Assembly (NCBI GenBank): GCA_002105175.1
Contig: MCGE01000012.1
Span: 682,001-746,000 of the forward strand
Direction of reading: 5' to 3'
DNA: 64,000 nucleotides
Source: Absidia repens
Lineage: Eukaryota; Mucoromycota; Mucoromycetes; Mucorales; Cunninghamellaceae
Shown here: positions 12,678 through 27,088 of the stretch, one piece after another
Numbering within the stretch: the stretch's first letter is position 1
How the letters are laid out: every line of letters starts with the position of its first letter
Notes under the pieces: generated by a model
Told to the model about the DNA's origin: nothing
What the model saw: only the letters and a program-made list of their open reading frames with translations
Database searches by the model: none
Made by a program: the position numbers and the translations under genes

Positions 12678-15076
12678 CTACATAAACATTCCAGAGGAAG
12701 ATGAAGGTTCAATCTTTGGTTTCTTCAAATCAACACCATTCTAAATCGGAGAAAGAAACGGATGAGTATGACGCTTTGTTCTGTTATTTCTTTCTTTCCA
12801 TTTACCTGATAGTCATGATAGTTATCATCATGGGGTCGTTTGTTGCCGTTGGGTAGAGACGTAGCGGTGGTCGTCAGTATCGGTTCCGTCATAGTTGTTG
12901 TGGCTGTTGGTAGTGCTACTGCAGAATTCATGTTGCCAAATGCAGCTGGATCGTAAAAGGTCAAATCTTGCAAAAGAGCACCTTCAGATTCCGCTACTTC
13001 CCGTTCCTTGGTCATGTCGATGTGAATGGTTTTGAGACCTTTTTCCTTACAAAGGTTAACGAAATCCTGTTCCAAAAGCCGGCCCCATTGCGCCACAATA
13101 TCGTCAACAAGATTGAAGAGGTAACAGTTTACAAACACTTGTTTGACATCGTGCAGGAATGCATCAGCGTTGGGATACTTGTCCAATTTTTTCAAAATGG
13201 TACCGAAGTCCATAGGATGCTATTGAGGAAAAAAATAGAGATCAAAATCAGATGACTAAAAACTATATTTTTTTCTTTACCTTAACATAGTCGTAATATG
13301 TCGGGATTTGAAGAGCCACCGGATCAACAGGTATAGCAAATGCAAGATAATACTCCTTTGTTTTCAACTTGTCTAGCACAGGCTTGTATTTTTTCACGTC
13401 GGGTTTGATAGGAGAAGAGGATGAGCTTGACTTTTTGCCAGATGATTTTGATGACCCAGAGGACTTGATACCGGCCATCAGTTGTTCTTCCTTCGTCTTA
13501 ATAGGCTGTATGTCTTTGTTGAAGATAGTTTCCAAATCTTTTGCAAATCCAGAGACCACATGGTCAGGTCCATTGAACAAAATACAGTTGGTCACAATCA
13601 ATCGGAAGTCAACTTCAAAATCCTTCGTTGTTTTGTAAGCACCTGACTTAAGTTTTTTTGTCCTAATATTACCAAAACTTATAGTGAGTGATAGGTTCAT
13701 GAATGAAAAATATACAAAAAATTCACTTACATAGTACCCAGGTCCATAGGGTTTGGAACAATAGTAGAATAATGAGGAATTTGTAAAGCAATAGGATCGA
13801 CCTAAATTATTAATGAAATATTGTTAGTATTTATACAAGACACTTTTTTTTTTTTTTAATTCCAACTTATATATTATTTATGCACTTACAGGTACCAGGA
13901 AAGCAAATGCGCTCTTATTCTTTTTCAGCTTTGAGAGAAGACCATCCAGTTTCGTATACAGACCAGGCAGAAGTTTCGTCACCGTAGAGGTGCTTGGTGA
14001 TGCAGTTGGTGCTGAAGTTTGAGCGCCCTTGGATAATGATGATGTTGATTCAACTGTAGATGTCACTGCACTTGTTGATGCTGGACGTGCAGGTGGTGTC
14101 GTAGAGTGGGTCTTCAGTGGCGGTACCGTTACGGAGCGGGTATTCTGACTAGATGATGGCGACGAGGTTGATATTGACACCGGTGTAGTCGAAGGTGGTG
14201 CCGGCGCTGAAGTTGATATGGTTGTTGTACGTGGTGCATTTGATATAGGCGGGGCTGTTGGTGTTGCAACTGGTGGTCGAGCCGCAGGTGCCGGATTGTG
14301 ACGAGGAGTGCTGGGAGAGATTGATTTTGAAGGGGGCGTTGGTGAAGGTTTGTGTGATGTATTACTCGCTGTAGGTGTAGTCTGCCGTTGTTGCTGTTGT
14401 TCCTTGAGGCGAGCCCTGATTTCCTTTCCTCCACTGTGCTGGTAGTACCTTTCTAATCGCTTTCCTTGATCGTAGGCAAATGATTTTGAGTTGTTGAATT
14501 TGAAGCAGTTAGAAAACATAAGTCGAAGGTCCGAATCCACTTGCTGTAATGATGAATACCGCCCAGTTGCCAATTTTTCGGTCATAGTACGGAGATCCAT
14601 TGGTGAAGTGATGCGTTCTTTGTATTCGGGGAGCGCATAAGTGTCCACTGGCTCAGTAAATAACGCGGCATATTCGTGTTTCATAAGGACTGACATAAGA
14701 TTGTTAGCGATACGTTCATCATCACCTTTCAGACAATTGGGCTCCGCATATTCGTTGTACCAAAGTTTGTTGAAGAATGAGAGCAGAGTTTGTCCTTGCT
14801 GACTGATGGCTGACATCGAATCATTGAAACGGAAGCAGTTCCAAAATATTTGTCGAATATCCCTTTCGAAATCCCAAATTGTCTTGATATTGCCTTTGTC
14901 CAAGTTTTCCCCCACTGTTGTCAAATCCATCGGTCGCTGTGGAAAAACAAGAATATTAGTATATTTCTTCATAGTATTTTTTAGGAAGCTCATTTACCTT
15001 GATGATGTCTAAATATGTAGGAATATTCAGCATTACAACGTCCAGCTACAATAATGAAGAAAAAGTCAGTAGAGCA

Positions 15077-15109
<33 letters not shown>

Positions 15110-18100
15110 TATAGAAACTTACAGGATAATGAAAAGCAATAGATTCTGGCTGATTCCACAACTGTACCAAGATACGGCGGCATTTTTCTGTATTCCTGTC
15201 GTCCATCTGAGGTTGAATGGCGCTTTGCCTCGAAGGGCTAGATCGATTGACCGGAGACCCAGCGGGTGCAGCTGCTGTTGGCATAGGGGGCACCGTTTTG
15301 AGAGAGGTTTTTCGAGATTTTTCTTTTTTGATGGTTGTCACAGAGGCATTTGCTGAAGTATTTGACTTTTGTTGCGCAGTTGCTGTTGTTGGAAGAGGGT
15401 GCTGAACTGTAGGTCGTGAAACAATGGGAGGATTCGCAATTGGGGCCTTCGTTTGAGGAATACTACTAACGGTTGGTGTTCCGGATTTTGGTGGGGTTGG
15501 TGTAGAAGGAAGTCGGTTTGTGTCAAAATAAGTTCCGTATTCTTTGTTGTAAACTTGCTCTAGTTGTTTGGCTTCATTGTATACATATGTGTTTGGTGGA
15601 TTAAACTTGTAACAGTTGGATAGCATCAATCGTACATCGTCGTCGAATTGCTGCACTGACAAATATTGGTCCGCCTTCAATTTTGATTTGATTGTTCCTA
15701 AATCCATGGGCTTTTTGATGATATGAGCGTACTGAGGTATTCCTTGTTTGATAGGATCCACAGGGCGTATAAATTCGAAAGCATGACGGGATTCCATTGT
15801 CTTGTTCAAAATGGCGACACATATTTCTTTATCAGGACGGCGACGAGGAACGGATGAAGGCACCAGAGGAGGGGCTGCTGATATAGGATTGACAGTTGGA
15901 GGTTGATGACTGATAGGCTGAGGTTGTGTATATCCCGTTGTTGTAGGTGGTGGTTCAGACTTTTGCTGCTGATGCTTTGGTGATGATACTGGCAATACTG
16001 TTTGAGATTTTTGCGCTTGTGGAGGCTGGGATTGAGGTCGAGGTCGCGGCAACTGTGCCTGTGGAGGTTGAATCGGTTGTGTGGGTTGCGCTGGTTGCGT
16101 TGGTTGTGTAGGCTGTGATGATTGCGTTGGTTGTATCGATTGCGCGGATTGTGCCGATTCAGCCGATTGCGACGGTTGTGTCAGTTGTATCGATTGGGGT
16201 CGAGATGGTCGGGGAAGCGGCTGCTGTTGTTGTGATGGATGTATGCTGGTAGGCGACTCGGATGGTGTAGTTTCAGAAGACTTTGTTGGAATTACCATGG
16301 TTGTATTTCCAATAGGTGAAGGTTCCCGGCTTTCCACAATGGTCATATTTTGGCTTTCGTCTCCTTCCCGTCCCTTGGCGAGCTCCTTTTCTAACACATT
16401 TTCCAGTATTTGTCCTTGGTCATACGCGAAAGACCCCGGTAAATTGAAGACGTAGCAATTGTTGAGCATCAAACGGACATCAGCTTCGAATTCGGAGAAT
16501 GAAGAGTACACTTTTTCATCCACCTTGTTCTTGATTTTGCCGAGATCCATTGGGTTTTTGATGATTTCATAGTAGCCAGGAGCCCCATCCAAAACTTCAT
16601 TGACTTCCTGAAGAAACACAGCCGCCGCTCGGTGTTTTTGTAGCTTGTTGTAAATCCGTCTAACCTTTTTCGATTCTCCAGAGGGCATTTTGGAAGACTT
16701 TTTGGCGACAGTTTTTGAAGCTGTTGGTTTGGGAGCTTTGGGAGTTTTCACAGTCGTAGTAAGCTTTGTTTCTGCTAAATTGTTGGTGACTTCGGCAGTA
16801 GGTGATTCAATGTCTGGTGGAGTTGCTGGTTCCCTAGTACCTTCATTGTTGTCTGACACAAATGATCGAATCGACGAAGTTGGTTTGACTGATTTTCCTG
16901 AGTAAAAATAAAAAATTGTGAGTTAAATGTTTACAAAAGCAAAGTACATCAGCCAGTGCGCAAATTACCTTCCAGGTCTTTCTTCTCCTTCGAAGGTTGC
17001 TTGGGTTTGCTGATTCGTAATATCGGTTGTATAGGTGTCGGCGGTTCTGATATGTCTTCAGGTGTTTCTTGTGGCTATAAAAAAGGGCATATTAGTATGT
17101 ATAACAGTAATATTGTCATTATTTAGTTACCTGTAGAGCTGGCACGCGAATGGTCACCTTCAAGCCAACATCAATAGGTTTATACATATATTCACAAAAT
17201 TGCAAGAGATATTTCCGGATAGAGTGATCAATGGTGATGTTTTCAGGCGAGCTATTCAAAATAAAAGGAGTTAGGTAGGGCCTTTATATTATGATAGTAG
17301 TAATAATATACTAAAAAAAGAAAAAAAAAAACTTACTTCAAAAGATCCCATAGATTCTGTTGCAATTCAACATTGTCCCCAAATCGTTTCCGTAAAGCTT
17401 CCACACTGGCCTGGAATTCTTGTTGCACTGTTTTCTGTAATCTTCGTTTTTCATCTTCAATCACTACTTTGCCTTCTTCTTCAGCAAACTCTTCGACCGC
17501 CTTCGACTTTGTGGTGTCAGACTTATCCTTCAGTGCCAACCCCAGCCATGACAGCATTGCCCGAGAGACATAATGAGATACATAAGCGCAGGGGTCATCC
17601 TTGATTACAGTCAAAAAGTAGCTTGTCAATTCATTGTTGAGAAGACCGGTCAAGACGAATAAACTATCAAATGCAGTGAGCCGGACCTCCAAGTAGTTCC
17701 CATAACTAAAATCATCAACAAGTATAAGTCAATACACGCTAATGAATCCTTTTAATTATAATATTTATCTTACCGAGTGTATGGCATAAATGTGGCTAAA
17801 TTAACGTCCATCAAGTTGTTCATCATCAATTTCGTGATGGTCTATGGAAAAAAAAAAAAAAAAATGGCACCGTAAGTATGCAGAATGATTTCTTTTTCCC
17901 TTCGTTCCTTACCTTCAAGCACGCTACTGTGACAATATTGTGATAAGTTGGAATGACATAGTCCAGGGTGCGGAATCGTTCAATTTCAGACAGAGCAGCC
18001 GTGATCAATTCTTTTCCTTCAGTAGAGTCTGTTGCAAGCACTTCAGGTGCATTGGAGGAGGGTATCAGGGAATCACCAAGGGCAGAGATCATAGTGGCAA

Positions 18101-21100
18101 TATAGTAGCAATCAGAGAACTATCAATGGGCAATAAATAAATAAAATGACAAGGACAGTATTAATAAAAGCCTTCACCACCTTATTTTTTTCACTTACCT
18201 CATTCCCGATGTTGTCGTTGTATTTCAAAAGATCCAGCAACAGCTTCCGTACTTTCTCTGGAGCCAGTCCACGATTATCACGTATTTGGGAGAATGCGAT
18301 TACCACAGCCTTTTGAATAAAATAGTCTGGAATATTGCTGAAGTTGTTGGGTTTTGGAATAGCCAAGGCCAAAGGAATATCATCATTTTCATCATCCGGA
18401 GAACTAATGGGGAAACAATATCGTTTTCGAAACATTTTTCCCAATTGAAGTAGACCAATCCAATTCACTGCGGGACTTGCGCACTATAAAAAAAGGTCGA
18501 TAAAAAAAGGTCGGGGGAAAGAAAGAAAGATGAATATGATCCTATGGTTATTTTGCTTTATGATAAACTTTCTTACCGATGCCAAAGCATACGCACATTC
18601 CATTCGAATCTTGTAAAAACACTTTTGGTCAAGAAGAGCCCGCAGTAAACTTGTGGATGTTTGTGGAGACGGCATGAGTTGTAAAGCACCAACGGCCTAT
18701 TAATAAAAATCAAAAAACAAATACATTAATAACTGTCTTGTATCACTATCAATAACTTTTTTTTTCTTTTCACTTACATCGTGTTGAGCAACGACATCTC
18801 TATCTTTTGTAAGTTGAGCAGCCCACATATAATCTGGTTGTTGAAATTCGATACTTGTCAGCCACTCAAATTCAGCATCGAGGCGGATCCAATCAAACAT
18901 AGCACTTGCGGCACCACTGGTGTCTTCGCCACCTTGTCCCCATTCGTAAATCTGCCATTCCTGTTTTTTCACCGGGTCTTCAAAGACAGGCATCCCTAAT
19001 CCCAAACTAGGAATGATACCAAGCATAGTTGTTGTCCCAGGTTCCACGCCTTCTTCATTTTCTTGTTCTTCCTCGGCCACCGCTGCTGCTGCTGCTGCTT
19101 GTTTCGCTCGGAATCGTTTGGTATTTCGTCGGATACGTTTGTATTTTGTATTGAATTGGACTTCGTATTTTTGTTCTGCCGAATGAATATCCAAAATATG
19201 TTCGTATGGTGTTCCGTCTGCTTCATGAATGCGCACCGTCAGGCTACCAGTAAACAATGGCGTCATAAACTCTTGATAATTTACAATACCACCATCAGTC
19301 AAAGGAGCATGTTCGCCATCTTGAGTGCTGGAGATAAACGTGTTCGTATTTTCTTGCTTCATAAAAAATTCCACCACCATTTTCTTGCGGTTAAAGTTGA
19401 AGGCAAAATTGAATTTGGGACAGCCACTTTTGTAAACCCATTGATCGGCGAATGTTTTGGTGTCAAATCCACTGACCTTTCGGCATAATCGCATAAAGTA
19501 ATGGGTACTAATCGCATTTTGAGCCAATTCACCACTCATCGCAGAGACAAGGATTTTGGGAATCACACGAGATAAGCCAAGAGTAGATCCAGCTTTGCAC
19601 ATACGTCGATCCAGAATATATAAAACAAGAGGAGCTTTGAGTTCCAAAAAGCTGAGGTCGTCGGGGTCCAACGGTGAAGGAAGAGCAGGGTTGTACAATG
19701 GTGCCCGATTGACGTCTAGAGAACAGCATAATTCCATGTCCTAAAATTGAATATATACACATAAATATATGTTCGACCTTTGTTCCTTATACTCTCTTTC
19801 AACCAAAAGAAGAAGAAGAGTCCGTTACCTTTTTTAATCGTAGTCGGTACTCATTATTGCCAAGATGTCGTTTGATAAAAAGTGACCCCATGAGGTTGGC
19901 CAGACCGACAATCAGCCATGTATCCATCCACGTTTTTTGAATAATATGTACACCGAACCATTGCCTTGCAAGAGCTAAACTTAAAGCATGTCGAGTATGG
20001 TAGGTTTGATCAATGATGTTGGAATCGTGAAGAAGTCGTGAGCTAAATAATACAAAGAGAACAGGTGAGTTCAAGCAGTTTATTGATCGTAAAATGTCAG
20101 CGGATCATACCTGCAAATTGCAAGCGAAGCACTAGATGCCGTATCACTCCAAGCATCATCAATAAAAACGAGTTTGAAGTCAGAAAAGGGATATGAGCCA
20201 TATTCTTGAGCGTAAAAATGCATAGCCTAAATAAAAATCGAGTCAATGAAATTTCATTGAGCATACATTGGTATTTTCGCTTACATGCATCAAGAAGGTA
20301 CAACTGATATTTAATTCTTCCCGGAATCCAGGAAGGGCAAACGCATAAATATTTGACATCATGTTGATTTCCGCCATAAGACTTTGTTGTTGACTTTCAT
20401 CCAATTCGGCAGCATTAAGGACTTCTTCCTGCAATTGAGATGGCGATAGCTTGATCATTTCAAAAGGACCAATGGCAAATCCAATAAAAGGAGCAGCAGT
20501 TGGGACAGAAAGATTATAATGGACAATCTTTTTCGAGGGATCCTTAGGATGTATCACCTATGAATGAATAAAAATACATGCGTTGATTCCAATGAATATA
20601 TCAATATTTATAAATATTTATGTTTATATACCTGTTCCACTACTTCACCACTACAAACGACTACAGTAGCATCTTCTTCATATGTTGAGTCACTGTCGAT
20701 ATCCATAGCGTTGCCACCCATTCGTCGAGGAACCACAAACTCCATATCCCAGGTACATCTTTCTGCAATACGATCGATACAAGGAAGCCAAGCACGTGTT
20801 GCACCAGGTAATGGTTGATTGACAGTATAAAGGTGATGTGCACGCTACAAAATAAAAAAACAGCAACAAGCAATTCAAGTTTAAATTTATCCCTACAACC
20901 CCTTGGTCATTCTTTTCAAAACATTATATCCAGTAACACTTACGTAAGGAGCAATGTCATCATCAGGTTCAACAAAAACTATACCAGCTCTTGGGTCCTC
21001 CAGTTTGAAGTCGATTCGTATAACAATAGGCGCATAAGATGGTGTGTTTGTTTCGTTCGAGTTGACAGGTTTTTCGCTACCGTCTTCATTCATATCTACC

Positions 21101-21865
21101 AGGACGTCAAGTAAACCAATGAGTTTTCCAGGTTGATTTCACGCATTACTTCTAAACCCTATTACCTGTATGACTCTGTAAGAATATCTGATTACTGATT
21201 AGTTGCGCTTCCGATTCAGTCATCTACAAAAAAAGAAATTGGGGTGGCATGAATAATCATTTTCGTATATATCTATCGAAATACGTGTCTCTTACCTGTT
21301 TGACGCAGTGTTGAGGTATACTGATATATAATTCGCCGTCATCAGCGTCGCGTAAAGCGGCGAGGTATTTGCTTTTGTAGATTTGATGATGAGCGACGTT
21401 AGTGTTGCCTCCAAGAGTAAGATCGGATACAGGGTCGGATGAGTTCCAGTCAACAGGAATGCCATTTACATATGTTTTTGTGATATCTATATTGATAAAA
21501 TATACAGAGAGCATCAGTCCTGTAAAAAAAAAAGCCATAGGGTGAAATATGAACTTACAACAATGTCGAGAATTGATACGGATGTTCGATAACTGTTCCA
21601 GAGGTTGAATCGTCAGTTCTGCAGAACCCTATATTCCACATAGATAAACGTGTAAAATAAGGTGAGTCGTAGAAAACTAATGGATAATGTTTGAGATTAC
21701 TCACTTCGATAAAGCGCCGGTAAGGATCAACATCGAGTACGAACCGTTCATGACTTGTAAAGACGAGAAGAAAGTGTTAGTTTTACAATAATTACTAATA
21801 TAAATCAAAGACGTTGGAATAGATACTTATAAAGTAAAGTTCTTTTTGTTCGGTTCCCTTTGCAT
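12678..21865 (-). CDS. TAF2: TFIID subunit TAF2 with six C-terminal bromodomains (2470 aa)
   Basis: Twenty-five exons close into one 7413-nt frame (ATG 21865, stop 12678). Residues 1-1170 follow TAF2: an N-terminal beta domain (FTLSHERF, AELTIQPL) and an M1-aminopeptidase-like fold. ALARQWFG stands where peptidases have HExxH, so it should be catalytically dead, as in all TAF2. HEAT-like helices come next, then a Pro/Ser/Gln linker. Six bromodomains lie at about 1282-1377, 1560-1657, 1769-1876, 1884-1980, 2134-2245 and 2275-2373. All keep a (P/S)MD turn and the acetyl-lysine Asn in an NCxxFN motif. The tail ends in KKPKIEP, a possible NLS. TAF2 contacts Initiator DNA in TFIID; the bromodomains would add acetyl-histone reading (inference). 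Usual TAF2 length is about 1200-1400 aa. Exon 1 (21865-21831) joins exon 2 (21756) through an AT-AC intron; a GT-AG join hits an immediate stop. The large exons are 15123-16897 and 13890-14936. Confidence 0.93.
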
Positions 21866-22195
21866 GACAATCCAACTTTAAAGAACAATTTTATCAGAAA
21901 AAAAGATAAATGTTGTTTGATCAAGTAGAAAAGACGTAAAAGTTGAAAAGAAAGGGAAAAAAAAAAAACAAAAGTGCAGAAAGAAAGATTTCCCAACTAA
22001 CGGATTTTGAAAAAGTCACACACAAAAATATAGTTGGCTGTACCTTTTCCAGCCAATCAGAAATTTGGGTACCGGAATTTGAAAAAAGAACATGAAAATG
22101 ATATGCCTTTTTATTTTTGTTACTGTTTGCTTTCTTTCTCCTTTTCTTTCTCTTTTGTTTTGAAAAAACCAACAGTATTATTTTTAACTCTATCC
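21866..22195. promoter_or_regulatory. Divergent TAF2 / E2 promoter with CCAAT box
   Basis: A 330-bp space between two divergent start codons. A consensus CCAATCAG lies at 22053-22060, readable in either direction. No clear TATA box is seen. Pyrimidine-rich sequence follows towards the E2 start (22125-22165). Co-regulation of the two genes is an inference. Confidence 0.5.
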
Positions 22196-23209
<1,014 letters not shown>

Positions 23210-23369
23210 TTTAGTTTATTTCCACTTACCCCCATTACTTTGCCTCTCTTTTTTTTTTTTTTTTTTTTTACCATTCATCTGCAAGATGTATTATCTTTAC
23301 CCTTTCTCATGTTTATATTAGTTATCATACGTTCTGTTTATGCGTACTGTTTATTATTTTTCATTTATC

Positions 23370-23375
23370 AATAAA
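23370..23375 (+). terminator. Poly(A) signal of the E2 gene
   Basis: AATAAA about 160 bases after the E2 stop codon and about 45 bases before the end of the convergent transporter gene, in a T-rich region. Confidence 0.55.
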
Positions 23376-23420
23376 GGCTCATCATATCTTATCTTATTAT
23401 TATGTTGTTTATCATTGTTA

Positions 23421-25570
23421 TTATTTTTGGAAATCTTTTGTCAGGGCAGCAATAGCATCCACAATACCAAAGGAAATACAAAAAACACCAAACAAGGCAA
23501 TAGTAGCGCAAATCAGGGACTCTAGGACAACTGAAAAGGAACGGCGTTGTTTTTTGTCATGGGCATATTTTTGCCATGAGAGTTTCATAAAAAAGACGCA
23601 AGGCAACACAAATGTCAATAGTTCGGCTGCAATAGTACCAATCAAATTCATGACACTAGCGAAATAAGGTACCAACATTGCGATGAGCGCACAAATAGCA
23701 ATTTCGAGACTTCGAAGCAGCACACGTGCAAGGACGGGATGATTACATAGCCATTCAAGGAATCGGACACTTCTTCTAACTATATAGTGGTACACAGTGT
23801 TTTCCTTGCTGATTTCATTCGACATGGGTGCCATATCGGCTTGTGATGTGATCGTAGTACTAGCGTGACCTTTTTCAACCTGGCTGTTTATGTTACTAAT
23901 TATCATGCAATCATCATCTTCATCATTTCCATGGTTATTTATATCATCATTAGTACTATTGTGACCACTGCAAGCATTATTTCCATCCATTTTTTTGTCT
24001 TCGGGGTTTGTTTGATTGTCCCCGTGCATTGAAGAAAGAGTTTCGTCGGTTGGAGAAAAAGGCGGGGATTGAAAGTAACAATTTTTCAAAGTCACTTGAG
24101 GCGATTGTACTTGATCGGCCTCATTTATAGGGATAGGAGGGGTAGACTTATCGTTTTCAGGTGTGGCATTCATGCAAGGAAGACCAAGCCAAGATTCAAT
24201 ACGAATAGTGAATACATACAAATAGAGTGGGGAGGCTAGTAAAACATGGAGGGTAGCAACAATCATGGCAACATTTCGAGCGTACCCTGTCGTGGGAAAA
24301 AAAACAATGAATATGATTATTTTTTTTTTTCTGGAGTGGATCATACCAGGAGGAATATTCAAAAATACGGGATTTAAAACTTGATTGCCATAAACTAAGT
24401 AACAAACAAAGCCAATAATCACATACATCAAGGTAATGACGGTGGTAGCCACTAGCATCACTTTAGACCAATGTTGAGGATGACTCATACAACCTTCTAA
24501 TTGAGGATAAATGACATTTCCACAATAAGAAAAACTAAAAGTGCTGAAAGCCATTGGAAATTGACGTGGGATGGCAATGTCATGATGTATTTTTTGGCGT
24601 TCATCGTCTTGGTCGATGCGATAATCACTGGTTGAAACCACGCTGATGACTAGTAAAAGGCAAATGGAAGCCATCGTAGCGACCAAACTTACAAAAAAAA
24701 AAAAAAAAGTAAGTGAGTACTTAATTTAAAGCATAAAAAATGCTTTTTTTTTTTTTTGGATCGTATATACCTCATAAAAGAAACATCTTTCATGTTCCGG
24801 ACCATCACAAAAGGGAAGCCCACTGTCACAGAGACAATCCATGCACATATTTTAAAATCTAGAGGTACTCCAATTGATAGTAACAAATCGGCAATATTGC
24901 TACTTGCCAATATAAAATATACTATGGGCGTGGCAAAAAGCAAAAGTTGTGAAAATATGAATCCTACAATTTGACCGGTCCTTCCAAACGTCGCAAACCC
25001 TATCTCAGGGAAGCCATCCAATCGAGTTGACCTTTCATGCAAAAAATTAAATAATTTAGAACACCGCTTCTCCCATTTTTAAAAAAAGTCATTTGGGGGG
25101 TGGTCTTACTGTCCAAGATATAGACAGCGTATGATCAAGCAGCCGGTATAATGTGATATACATGCACTGATTATTAGAAAAAGCATTCCTATCCAGCCTG
25201 ATTGACTAAGAGCATAGGGAATCCCGAGCATACCGCTTCCAGCTACCACACATCTAATGAAACATCAATTATCACCGTCAGCCGACCGTACATTTGAATG
25301 CTTATATAGTATAATTATCAGCATTTAATAATATCTTACATAATACTTGTTAATATAGAGGTATTTGATACATTTCTGGGTAAGGATTTCCAAGAAATAG
25401 TGCGATCCTCTTTTGCAATAGCTGACGTCGTTTTAAAATCCAGACGCTGTCGAATGGTGGATCCATCGTCTATTGCATATATACGATAAATTAATATCAA
25501 TAGATTATATGGAAGAAAAACTTGACTTGCCTTGGCAAAAGGAGGATGAAAATCTACTACTATTCTCCAT
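23421..25570 (-). CDS. AAAP-family amino-acid transporter (593 aa)
   Basis: Six exons (25570-25531, 25469-25340, 25253-25110, 25031-24771, 24687-24347, 24286-23421) give 594 codons. The N-terminal part holds the family signature GSGMLGIPYALSQSGW (first membrane helix), and hydrophobic segments continue to the C-terminus, about eleven in all. A long acidic Asn/Asp-rich hydrophilic loop (roughly residues 340-440) separates the first eight from the last helices. Family members (SLC36/38, yeast AVT) move neutral amino acids by proton or sodium coupling across vacuolar or plasma membranes; which substrate and membrane apply here cannot be read. The start ATG was chosen because its 13-codon exon joins exon 2 in phase only through a GC-AG intron with a strong AAG|GCAAGT donor. 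The 5' UTR is a CT-microsatellite. Confidence 0.87.
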
Positions 25571-25776
25571 ACTGAATAGAAGGAAAAGGGAAAAAAAAGA
25601 GAGAGAGAGAGAGAGAGAATACAAAAAAAAAAAAAAACAGGAGAGAGGGAGAGAAAGGAGCAATCGAGAAACGGTCGACGGCTCGAGTATCTTTGACCGA
25701 AATGTTGCCCGATGTAATAATTGAAATTGTTTAGCGATTCATCATCATTTCTTCTAAAATAGAGTACTTCCTTAAA

Positions 25777-25790
25777 GCGGGGATTGAAAT
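25777..25790 (+). promoter_or_regulatory. GCGGGGATTGAAAT motif upstream of the transporter
   Basis: About 210 bases upstream of the transporter ATG, inverted relative to it. The same core (CGGGGATTRAA) is found near 27739, 46199 and 50351. Function unknown; possible transcription-factor site. Confidence 0.35.
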
Positions 25791-27057
25791 CGCGTACAAA
25801 GACCACCGGATTTTTTTTTATTTTTTAAATCTTTTCTTTCCATTCCTCCCTATTATTCATTTTTGAATGTTTGGATTCGACAACTGATTTAGAAAGCATA
25901 GTTCGGTAAAAGTACGTCAAATGAAAAAAAAAAAAACTGCAGGGACCTACAACTAATGAACCAATTTTCTCGCTTTCATTTTAACCGTAGTGACAATTTA
26001 TCCCTTTTAGCATTCCCAGCTTATGAATCTCACCAGCCATACTTGTTGACAATTACTACATAATGAACACTGGTAAGCATTATTATAATTTTTTTTTTGG
26101 GGGGGGTATCTACTAGGTACCTTTGATAAGGTTTGATAATTGTTTTTACTGGCGTGGCGTTGCCACTTGGAATTCCTTATTATTATAGAACTTCTGTACC
26201 TGCAAACACTTGTATTTGATTCCTCATCTGGGTTTGATTGCAAATGATTCTTCATTGCAATATTTTGAAACATATCCTTGTTTCAGTGTCGAAGATAGTC
26301 AAGATTATTTTTCGACATGAGCATAAGGTATACAAGGTAAAAACAGTATCATATTTGGATAGAAGTGATTGGCAACTAATTGTTAATAAATCGATTCTTC
26401 CTTTTTGTTTCTTGTTTATAGTATAAATTCTCTACAGATACGAATCATTTTGGAATTGACTTTACTGACAATTGAAGATATGTTATCGGTTAACTAGTCT
26501 TTTAGATAAGGTAACGTTATGCTTGATCAAAATAATCGCCAAAATTTTAAACATAGCTTTGACATGTATCTAGTAGGAAAACCGTACCTTGTGATATACA
26601 GCTATCAGCTCACAATGACTAGCTATCATTAGATGATAGGATTTGGGAAGTTGAAAACTGGGGAATATTCACAGCTCACGCAGAACAGGTATTATGAAAT
26701 TCAGGGGACGGATATTGAAAGAATTGTGAAGGATTTAATTCTCTGACGATTTTCATTTTGTATTGCTGGTAGTAGGGATACTGGCTGGTGGTGATTTATT
26801 CTATTTGGACACGGTGTCTTGTATGCATAGTGTATTCGTTGCTTTAAAGAGCAGTATCTGGCACTTTAATGCTACATATGAAACACTGTCAGTTTCAGAT
26901 CATTGAATGGGACAAGGTAAATTAATTCTGTGATTTGTATTATAGCCATACCTACTCACATTTGTCTCTTCTAGATTATCAATGAATCAGGTCCTTGTCC
27001 AATCTTGTGCCCATTTTTGATTGGCAGTTTAACGATAGTTATATTATAGTTTCTGTG

Positions 27058-27088
<31 letters not shown>

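Noticed and set aside
16081..16455. Plus-strand open frame rich in Cys/Gly (CAGCVGCVGC-like)
   Set aside because: It is the antisense of the Gln/Pro/Thr-rich linker between TAF2 bromodomains 1 and 2; the cysteines come from reverse-complemented TTG/CAA repeats.
21863..21996. TAF2 starting from a longer frame up to 21996
   Set aside because: That frame has no ATG and encodes a hydrophobic stretch from pyrimidine-rich leader sequence; the ATG at 21865 with an AT-AC join fits conservation better.
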